Assembly: GCA_002348615.1 (NCBI GenBank)
Contig: DEBR01000001.1
Location: forward strand, 58,991-86,947
Direction of reading: 5' to 3'
DNA length: 27,957 nucleotides
DNA from: Candidatus Saccharibacteria bacterium UBA2951
Lineage (GTDB): Bacteria > Patescibacteriota > Saccharimonadia > Saccharimonadales > Saccharimonadaceae
Shown: in pieces, positions 23,922-27,957 of the stretch
Layout: each line of letters begins with the position of its first letter
How positions within the stretch are numbered: position 1 is the first letter of the stretch
Translations under genes and position numbers: made by a program
The notes under the pieces: model-generated
Told to the model about the DNA's origin: nothing
What the model saw: the letters and a program-made list of their open reading frames with translations, nothing else
The model's database searches: none

Positions 23922-25574
23922 ATGATCGATCTCGAGATTCCCCTTAAGCACCGCTCCAGAAGCTACAGGTTCTTCGAAATGGTGCCAGGGCTTATTAGTT
24001 GGGGTTCCATCATCCTGCTTATCGTACTGAGTCTGGTAAATCCATTGTTCGCCGGCATTTACGTGCTTCTTATCATCGCTACGGTACTGACAAAAGCCGC
24101 CGGAATCGCGTGGCATACGCTTATCGGCTCCCGTCGGATCGACCGTGCACAGAAGATCGATTGGCATACCCGTTTGATGGACCTGAATGATCCAAATGCT
24201 TCATACGCCCGCGTTCACGCTAATCCAACCCGTGAATTCGGAGAACTGGCGCACGCCGAGAACCTGCGGCTTATCGCCAACGCCTCCGAACCATATCCTA
24301 AGCCGGCCGATATTTACCATGCCGTCATCATTGCTACCTACAACGAATCGTATGAGGTGCTTCAGCCGACGATCGAATCGGTCGTAAGCGGCACGTTCGA
24401 TCCCAAGCAGATTATTCTAGTCATCGCTTACGAAGAGCGGGGCGGACGGGCAATCGAAGGCACCGTCAAACAGTTACGCGACGAATACGCCCACCGGTTC
24501 AAGGCGCTCGAAATCGTCAAGCACCCGCACAATTTGCCCAACGAAGTCATTGGAAAGGGCGGCAACATTACCTACGCCGGCCAGTTCCTTGCTAAATGGC
24601 TGAAAAAACAGGGAATCGAGTACAAGGACGTCATCGTCACCACGCTTGATAGCGACAACCGCCCGCACAAGACGTATTTTGATTACGTCGCGTACGAATA
24701 TATCGTTCACGACGATCGTAAACACCTGGCGTTCCAACCGGTATCGCTGTTCCTGAACAATATATGGGACGTACCGGCGCCGATGCGAGTGGTAGCGACC
24801 GGTAACTCGTTCTGGAACATCATCAGCAGTATGCGGCCGCACACGCTGCGCAACTTCGCCAGCCATTCGCAGCCGATGGACGCTTTGGTCGAAATGGACT
24901 TTTGGTCTAAGCGCACCATCGTCGAAGATGGCCATCAGTACTGGCGCAGCTGGTTTTACTTCGGCGGCCAATATTCTGTTATTCCGATCCACGTACCGAT
25001 TTACCAGGATGCCGTCCTGTCAGATACGTACATGAAGACCCTTAAGGCACAGTTCGTGCAGCTGCGGCGCTGGGCTTACGGCGCCTCGGACGTGCCATAT
25101 GTGGCGACACGAGTGTTCAGCCGTAAACGGAACGTGCCGTTCTGGGCCGGGTTTACACGCCTTATACGGCTGCTTGATGGCCACGTAACGTTGGCATCGG
25201 TGTCTATCATCGTGACGTTCGGTGGATGGGTGCCACTGTTCATCAACAGCGAAGCGTCGCGTTCGGTCGCGGCCAATCAGCTGCCGGAAGTTCTGAGCGT
25301 GCTGCAACGCATCGCCATGATCGGTATCTTGATCACCGTCTTCTTGTCGTTCAAAATGCTGCCGCCGCGACCAGCCCGTTACAAACGCCATCGCAGCATC
25401 GGAATGATATTACAGTGGCTTCTTATGCCGGTCACCGCCATCGCATATTCCAGCTTCAGCGCCTTTTACTCACAGACGCGTCTGATGCTCGGTAAATATC
25501 TCGACAAGTTCGACGTCACCGACAAGGCGACCGTCGAAACGATCGAAGCGAAAAAAGAAATCGCTAAGAACTAA
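23922..25574 (+). CDS. Membrane processive glycosyltransferase, family GT2
   Basis: A 550-residue membrane enzyme of the cellulose-synthase-like GT2 group. Two N-terminal helices (about 24-45 and 48-68) precede a cytoplasmic GT-A domain with the nucleotide-sugar motif IIATYNES (near 146-152), metal-binding DSD (243-245), the catalytic-base ED pair (335-336) and QLRRW (380-384), the QxxRW motif of processive enzymes. Three or more C-terminal helices (about 415-435, 450-478 and 490-515) could form a translocation channel. It likely builds a surface polysaccharide or glycolipid; the sugar is unknown. The catalytic set appears complete. No PilZ domain is seen. Confidence 0.88.
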   Translation: MIDLEIPLKHRSRSYRFFEMVPGLISWGSIILLIVLSLVNPLFAGIYVLLIIATVLTKAAGIAWHTLIGSRRIDRAQKIDWHTRLMDLNDPNASYARVHANPTREFGELAHAENLRLIANASEPYPKPADIYHAVIIATYNESYEVLQPTIESVVSGTFDPKQIILVIAYEERGGRAIEGTVKQLRDEYAHRFKALEIVKHPHNLPNEVIGKGGNITYAGQFLAKWLKKQGIEYKDVIVTTLDSDNRPHKTYFDYVAYEYIVHDDRKHLAFQPVSLFLNNIWDVPAPMRVVATGNSFWNIISSMRPHTLRNFASHSQPMDALVEMDFWSKRTIVEDGHQYWRSWFYFGGQYSVIPIHVPIYQDAVLSDTYMKTLKAQFVQLRRWAYGASDVPYVATRVFSRKRNVPFWAGFTRLIRLLDGHVTLASVSIIVTFGGWVPLFINSEASRSVAANQLPEVLSVLQRIAMIGILITVFLSFKMLPPRPARYKRHRSIGMILQWLLMPVTAIAYSSFSAFYSQTRLMLGKYLDKFDVTDKATVETIEAKKEIAKN

Positions 25575-25577
25575 AAG

Positions 25578-26036
25578 CTAGCGGATACTAGGCCGGCCGC
25601 GCCGCTTCCTGGTCGTTTCGACTAATCCATGAGCGGCAGCATACTGGAGGGCAGCCAGCTCATCAAACCGTCTAAGTACCTGGTGCACGGTAGCAGCGAT
25701 ATCATCGGCACTTGGTTGACGCACCTCGGTAATGAGAAGTTGTTCAACTGTTTCGGCGAGTGGTAGGGAATGCAGCTGCCGCGCCACTTGATCGTGACTA
25801 AAGCTGGCCGCGATACTCAGCGTCAGCTTGCTCAGACTGAACGGCGCCCTCACACCGTTCTTGCCGGCTCCAGGGTAATGAACTGTCACCGACTCGTCGA
25901 GAGCCGGTTTTTCGTAGGTAGTAAAGACGTTTCCGCAGCTCTCGCATTGCCGCCGACGCCATGTACCAGATTTCTTTTTGTGTGACCGTGAGTTCGTGAC
26001 TTTTGTTTTCCCGTGGAAACAATTTACACAAATCAT
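25578..26036 (-). CDS. nrdR: NrdR-like transcriptional repressor
   Basis: A 152-residue protein with the NrdR architecture: a zinc ribbon with Cys3/Cys6 and Cys31/Cys34, where CESCGNVFTTYE is the hallmark block, then an ATP-cone domain (about residues 55-140). In the ATP cone, GVRAPFSLSKL and the C-terminal FDELAALQYAAAHG match the usual positions. NrdR senses ATP/dATP and represses ribonucleotide reductase genes. The zinc ribbon is unusually basic (SHKKKSGTWRRR) and the tail ends in RKRRGRPSIR, which could bind DNA. Its stop lies 3 bp from the convergent glycosyltransferase stop. Confidence is good for the family and lower for the exact regulon. Confidence 0.8.
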   Translation of the reverse strand: MICVNCFHGKTKVTNSRSHKKKSGTWRRRQCESCGNVFTTYEKPALDESVTVHYPGAGKNGVRAPFSLSKLTLSIAASFSHDQVARQLHSLPLAETVEQLLITEVRQPSADDIAATVHQVLRRFDELAALQYAAAHGLVETTRKRRGRPSIR

Positions 26037-26038
26037 GT

Positions 26039-26048
26039 CTATATATTG
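26039..26048 (-). promoter_or_regulatory. Possible NrdR box at the nrdR start
   Basis: On the minus strand CAATATATAG lies 2 nt before the nrdR-like ATG. It fits the core of the NrdR-box consensus (CWATATATWG), but the outer bases do not all match and no second box at the usual spacing was found. It overlaps where the -10 box should be, which would suit autorepression. Confidence 0.4.
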
Positions 26049-26111
26049 TCATACCGCAATTAAAAATGCTAGTGGAAAACGTAAGTGGAATGGTGGAAAG
26101 TGTGAGTTTGG

Positions 26112-26117
26112 TATAGT
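26112..26117 (+). promoter_or_regulatory. -10 box of the HIT gene
   Basis: TATAGT ends 7 nt before the ATG at 26124, putting the predicted start exactly on the start codon. Three GTGGAA copies (26072, 26085 and 26093) lie just upstream in the -20 to -50 region. No clear -35 box is visible. Confidence 0.6.
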
Positions 26118-26123
26118 GAGGGC

Positions 26124-26528
26124 ATGAAAGATTGCCCGTTCTGCCTTGAGAATAACTTGCTACAAAGTGACAAGGTTCACGAATCGGACCTTTGGTACTT
26201 CGTCGACATGTACAAAAAAGAGTCCACAAACTCAGGGCTTGCCATTACTAAGCGCCACATCGCTACGCCATTTGAAATTAACAGCGAAGAATGGGCGCAG
26301 CTGCACGATCTGCTGCCGACATACAAAGTTCACATCGATGCCCGTGAACTCCCACAGGGGTACAATTTGGGCTGGAATGTTTTTACTGCCGGTGGTCAAA
26401 CGGTAAATCACGCGCACCTACATATCGTTGGCCGCTACGACGATGAACAGCAGGCCGGCCGCGGCATCCGCTACCACTTTAAACCAGCTCAAAATCCCCG
26501 CCAAAGCCAAGAAAGATCGCCGTCCTAA
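26124..26528 (+). CDS. HIT family nucleotide-binding protein
   Basis: A 134-residue HIT-superfamily protein. It has an N-terminal CPFC half zinc finger (Cys4/Cys7) and the histidine triad His96-Ala-His98-Leu-His100 in NHAHLHIVGR. HIT enzymes hydrolyse or transfer nucleotidyl groups, for example adenosine 5'-phosphoramidates or Ap4A-type dinucleotides; the substrate here is not known. The body and length are typical of bacterial HIT proteins, with a charged tail after the triad. The stop codon lies inside the loop of an inverted repeat. A leaderless message is predicted. Confidence 0.9.
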   Translation: MKDCPFCLENNLLQSDKVHESDLWYFVDMYKKESTNSGLAITKRHIATPFEINSEEWAQLHDLLPTYKVHIDARELPQGYNLGWNVFTAGGQTVNHAHLHIVGRYDDEQQAGRGIRYHFKPAQNPRQSQERSPS

Positions 26529-26545
26529 GTATCAGAACGGCGATC
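26515..26545. terminator. Inverted repeat at the convergent ends of the HIT gene and small ORF
   Basis: GATCGCCGT (26515-26523) and ACGGCGATC (26537-26545) form a perfect 9-bp stem whose loop contains the HIT stop codon. No U-tract follows on either strand, so it is a weak terminator candidate or an mRNA 3' end stabiliser. Confidence 0.45.
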
Positions 26546-26587
26546 GGATGGTTGTCGTGGATAGGGAAGAAGTTTACCTAACGCAAG

Positions 26588-26713
26588 TTACTTCTTGGTG
26601 GTCGTATACTTCTTGCGAGCCTCGGCCCAGGTTTCGTTATATTCGAACCCAAGGTTGAATTGCTCTAGTTTTGACGGTTTTTCTTGTTTGTGTGAGTGGT
26701 TTTCGTTACTCAT
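26588..26713 (-). CDS. Small basic protein of 41 residues
   Basis: A short ORF that begins MSNENHSHKQEKPSK and ends RKKYTTKK, with a central aromatic block (FNLGFEYNETWAEA). It is hydrophilic and Lys-rich and has no membrane segment. It is believed real because a TTGACA-17 bp-TAATAT promoter lies directly upstream, with the predicted start exactly on the ATG. Lys-rich tails of this type are seen in small nucleic-acid- or ribosome-binding proteins, but no family is recognised and the function is unknown. Confidence 0.65.
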   Translation of the reverse strand: MSNENHSHKQEKPSKLEQFNLGFEYNETWAEARKKYTTTKK

Positions 26714-26719
26714 GTATTC

Positions 26720-26748
26720 ATATTAGCATAACCAGTATATTTTGTCAA
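26720..26748 (-). promoter_or_regulatory. Strong promoter of the 41-residue protein gene
   Basis: On the minus strand, perfect TTGACA (26748 to 26743) and TAATAT (26725 to 26720) are 17 bp apart, followed by 6 nt and the ATG at 26713. The predicted message is leaderless. Confidence 0.8.
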
Positions 26749-26875
26749 TAGAACATGATGTTCATATATATATCACAGCAGGTATATACATCTGTAAAAT
26801 TAGGTAAATCCGCAGGTGGAAAAGTCATGGGCAAACGTGGATTACTGGTATTAACTCCTGTAAATAATAAAAATA
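26749..26875. other. A+T-rich intergenic spacer without a recognised gene
   Basis: Between the small-ORF promoter and the 3' end of the G+C-rich cassette, the sequence is A+T-rich with TATATA runs (26762-26772). No ORF with a start signal, tRNA or clear hairpin was found. Confidence 0.6.
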
Positions 26876-26889
26876 GCCCATTCGGGCGA
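26871..26889 (-). terminator. Possible intrinsic terminator of the second G+C-rich cassette
   Basis: On the minus strand GCCC-GAAT-GGGC is followed by TATTTTTATT. The stem is only 4 bp, extended by 3 bp past a mismatch, so it is modest. The U-tract and position downstream of the two minus-strand genes support it. Confidence 0.5.
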
Positions 26890-26895
26890 TTGTTA

Positions 26896-26908
26896 TTACA
26901 GAGTGGAA
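26896..26908 (+). repeat. Left copy of a 13-bp inverted repeat flanking the cassette
   Basis: TTACAGAGTGGAA here is matched in inverted orientation by TTCCACTCTGTAA at 27695-27707. The two copies bracket the two G+C-rich genes. In the minus-strand transcript the 5' leader and 3' tail would be complementary. Confidence 0.6.
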
Positions 26909-26915
26909 AGGGTTT

Positions 26916-26966
26916 GTATACGGGCCACCGGTGAGGGGTGGCCCGTATACGGTGAGCATGGCTCAC
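26916..26966 (-). terminator. Perfect 14-bp hairpin at the cassette 3' end
   Basis: GTATACGGGCCACC (26916-26929) and GGTGGCCCGTATAC (26937-26950) pair perfectly around a 7-nt loop. The stem ends 13 nt past the stop codon of the last minus-strand gene. A second 6-bp hairpin, GTGAGC/GCTCAC (26952-26966), covers that stop codon. No U-tract follows directly, so this may protect the 3' end from exonucleases, with the U-rich terminator further on. Confidence 0.7.
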
Positions 26967-27268
26967 TGTGCGACCGTGGAGTGCATCTCCATGATCAGCG
27001 CAGCGACCAGTCCCAGGTCGGCCGCTGTCGCCTTGAGCTCGTACAAGCGCATGGCGACGTCGGCATGGACGATCGCGCTCCTCTTGGTACTTATCTTCAG
27101 TCGGATGCGCTCCTCGCGGGTGCAGCCGGCCACGGTCTCTTGAGCGGCCTCGAGAACCTTCAGATCGAACGAGACCACACTGTCGTCGCTCCAGTTGAGA
27201 GCGTCGATGTCGTAGGTGTCGATGGCGAGGACTGCACTGTCGTGCAGCGTGCCCGTCATGGCAGTCAT
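26963..27268 (-). CDS. G+C-rich small protein A, paralogue of the gene upstream
   Basis: A 101-residue soluble, mostly helical protein with no recognised family. Base use is G+C-rich (37 of 60 in 27121-27180). The ATG at 27268 has an ideal ribosome site, AAGGAGG, 6 nt upstream. It aligns with the neighbouring protein B along its length: HDxxVL near the start, then a Leu and an Asp at matching spacing, AAQxT in the middle, and DxGLxxLIxxMxxTV near the end. It follows gene B after 33 nt and ends in a strong hairpin. It has no signal peptide, so it should act in the cytoplasm. Function unknown. Confidence 0.78.
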   Translation of the reverse strand: MTAMTGTLHDSAVLAIDTYDIDALNWSDDSVVSFDLKVLEAAQETVAGCTREERIRLKISTKRSAIVHADVAMRLYELKATAADLGLVAALIMEMHSTVAQ

Positions 27269-27301
27269 GATGTTCCTCCTTCTTGATGTTCCGTTGGGCG
27301 G

Positions 27302-27619
27302 TCAGGGTCGAGGCGCGGCTGGCTGGAGCCGAACCGTGGCGTACATGGCGACGATCAGGTGGGCGAGCCCATGGTCGCGCCCACCGATCTGCTGCTCGAC
27401 GACGTCGAGTACGCGGTAGTACGTCTGCATGCGTTCGTGTGCCTTCGGCAACTCGGACACGTCCTCGGGGGACAGGTCCAGCAGCGTCAACTGTGCGGCC
27501 AGGCGAACCCGGTGGTTGAAGTCCCAGGCGTTCAGGCCCCAGTCTTCGATTGAAAGTCCAACGACGGCACGGCGTACTGCGGGCAGGACGCAAGTGTCGT
27601 GATCGGTGGTGGCGGTCAT
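27302..27619 (-). CDS. G+C-rich small protein B, paralogue of the gene downstream
   Basis: A 105-residue soluble, predicted helical protein with no recognised family. The ATG at 27619 is chosen because AAGGAGG lies 5 nt upstream; the upstream in-frame extension has no signal and runs through the leader. Shared positions with protein A (HDxxVL, AAQxT, DxGLxxLIxxMxxTV) show the pair arose by tandem duplication. Conserved His and Asp residues (HD near the N-terminus, GRDHGLAH near the C-terminus) could bind a metal, but only part of them are kept in A. It is the first gene of the cassette operon, behind a 120-nt leader. Confidence 0.78.
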   Translation of the reverse strand: MTATTDHDTCVLPAVRRAVVGLSIEDWGLNAWDFNHRVRLAAQLTLLDLSPEDVSELPKAHERMQTYYRVLDVVEQQIGGRDHGLAHLIVAMYATVRLQPAAPRP

Positions 27620-27644
27620 GGAAGCCTCCTTGGCTGGTGGGGTA

Positions 27645-27684
27645 TGACCTCTCAAGACATAAGACATTACGCAAAGAGAGGTCA
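27645..27684 (-). promoter_or_regulatory. Hairpin in the cassette leader
   Basis: TGACCTCTC (27645-27653) and GAGAGGTCA (27676-27684) form a perfect 9-bp stem with a 22-nt loop. It ends 14 nt before the AAGGAGG ribosome site of gene B. It could regulate translation or stability; no known riboswitch class was recognised. Confidence 0.6.
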
Positions 27685-27694
27685 CACCCGTACC

Positions 27695-27707
27695 TTCCAC
27701 TCTGTAA
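27695..27707 (-). repeat. Right copy of the 13-bp inverted repeat flanking the cassette
   Basis: On the minus strand this reads TTACAGAGTGGAA, identical to the plus-strand copy at 26896-26908. It lies inside the transcribed leader, 32 nt after the predicted transcription start. Confidence 0.6.
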
Positions 27708-27745
27708 AAGTGCTTCGGAAGCTTATATCTCAACGAAGTGTGCAT

Positions 27746-27774
27746 ATTATAGCAAAAATAGATAGATTTGTCAA
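27746..27774 (-). promoter_or_regulatory. Full-consensus promoter of the G+C-rich cassette
   Basis: On the minus strand, perfect TTGACA (27774 to 27769) and perfect TATAAT (27751 to 27746) are 17 bp apart. The predicted start near 27739 gives a 120-nt leader. This is the strongest promoter in the window by match to consensus. Confidence 0.92.
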
Positions 27775-27781
27775 TATACAC

Positions 27782-27957
27782 GTAATAAGCTACCTGAGAG
27801 GACTAGAAGGTAGCGCCATCAGGCAGGCTTCTTCGCTTGCTTATCTTGGTAAAAGCAAGCTTTTCTAAGATCACGCGGCGCTGTACCGAACCTCTCACCG
27901 TTCGCTTTTCTCACTCGTGAGAGGTGAAGCCCCATAGCCCACCAAACAAAATGCCGA
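27782..27957. other. Non-coding end region with several hairpins
   Basis: No supported ORF or tRNA is present. Three stems are visible: GCTACCT/AGGTAGC (27789-27814), GCTTGCTT/AAGCAAGC followed by TTTTCT (27835-27866, a plus-strand terminator-like element), and CCTCTCAC/GTGAGAGG (27891-27924). The region may hold a small RNA or the edge of one continuing past the window. No known RNA family was recognised. Confidence 0.45.

Noticed and set aside
26072..26098. Three GTGGAA copies upstream of the HIT gene as an operator
   Set aside because: The spacing is irregular (13 and 8 bp) and the motif is short; chance cannot be excluded.
26745..27674. A 309-codon minus-strand ORF across the second G+C-rich cassette
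   Set aside because: It is a frame shadow. It covers the two genes that have ideal ribosome sites, runs through the leader, the 14-bp hairpin and the terminator, and its product is low-complexity Arg/His/Pro-rich.
1..27957. The window starts and ends with ATGCCGA, hinting at a circular replicon
   Set aside because: Seven shared bases are too few to show circularity, and the content (pilus, tRNAs, uppP, ndk) is chromosomal.
1..27957. CRISPR arrays, insertion sequences or prophage
   Set aside because: No regularly spaced repeats, transposase or phage structural genes were seen. The only recombinase is a housekeeping Xer type.

Overview
The window reads as a chromosomal segment of a Patescibacteria (CPR) bacterium, most likely Candidatus Saccharibacteria (TM7). 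The call rests on a compact, moderate-GC genome with many overlapping genes, a full monoderm-style type IV pilus (T4P) locus without an outer-membrane secretin, a membrane PH-domain protein next to a SurA-type foldase, and standard stop-codon use (TAA, TAG and TGA all end genes). The lineage is an inference; no rRNA gene is present to confirm it.

Layout. (1) 79-2851: a copper-handling operon made of a CsoR/RcnR-family repressor, a Met/His-rich DUF305 protein and a CPH-type (CopB-like) P-type ATPase. It is driven by a promoter whose spacer carries a G/C-tract palindromic operator. (2) 2928-4136: an isolated, strikingly G+C-rich gene for a secreted protein, with a long structured leader. (3) 4176-18482: the T4P locus, with a large secreted protein, pilM-pilN-pilO-small membrane protein-pilB-pilT-pilC, a major-type pilin with its own promoter and terminator, prepilin peptidase pilD, and four minor pilins. 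(4) 18495-20802: a Xer recombinase divergent from uppP-ndk. The two start codons are 14 bp apart and the -10 boxes overlap. (5) 20815-23337: two tRNA-Arg genes, an operon of PH-domain protein, foldase and superoxide dismutase, and tRNA-Asp. (6) 23403-25574: tRNA-Thr followed at once by a small membrane protein and a processive family-2 glycosyltransferase. (7) 25578-26713: NrdR-like regulator, HIT protein and a 41-residue small protein. (8) 26876-27774: a second G+C-rich cassette with two tandem paralogous small genes, a consensus promoter, a 120-nt structured leader and a strong 3' hairpin. (9) 27782-27957: no gene seen, but several hairpins.

Two themes stand out. First, most transcription units start with a -10 box about 6-10 nt before the start codon, which predicts leaderless mRNAs, while genes inside operons carry Shine-Dalgarno sites. 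Second, the two G+C-rich cassettes break this pattern: they have 120-160 nt structured leaders, perfect GGAGG-type ribosome sites and different base use. They are the best candidates in this window for acquired or specially expressed genes of unknown function.
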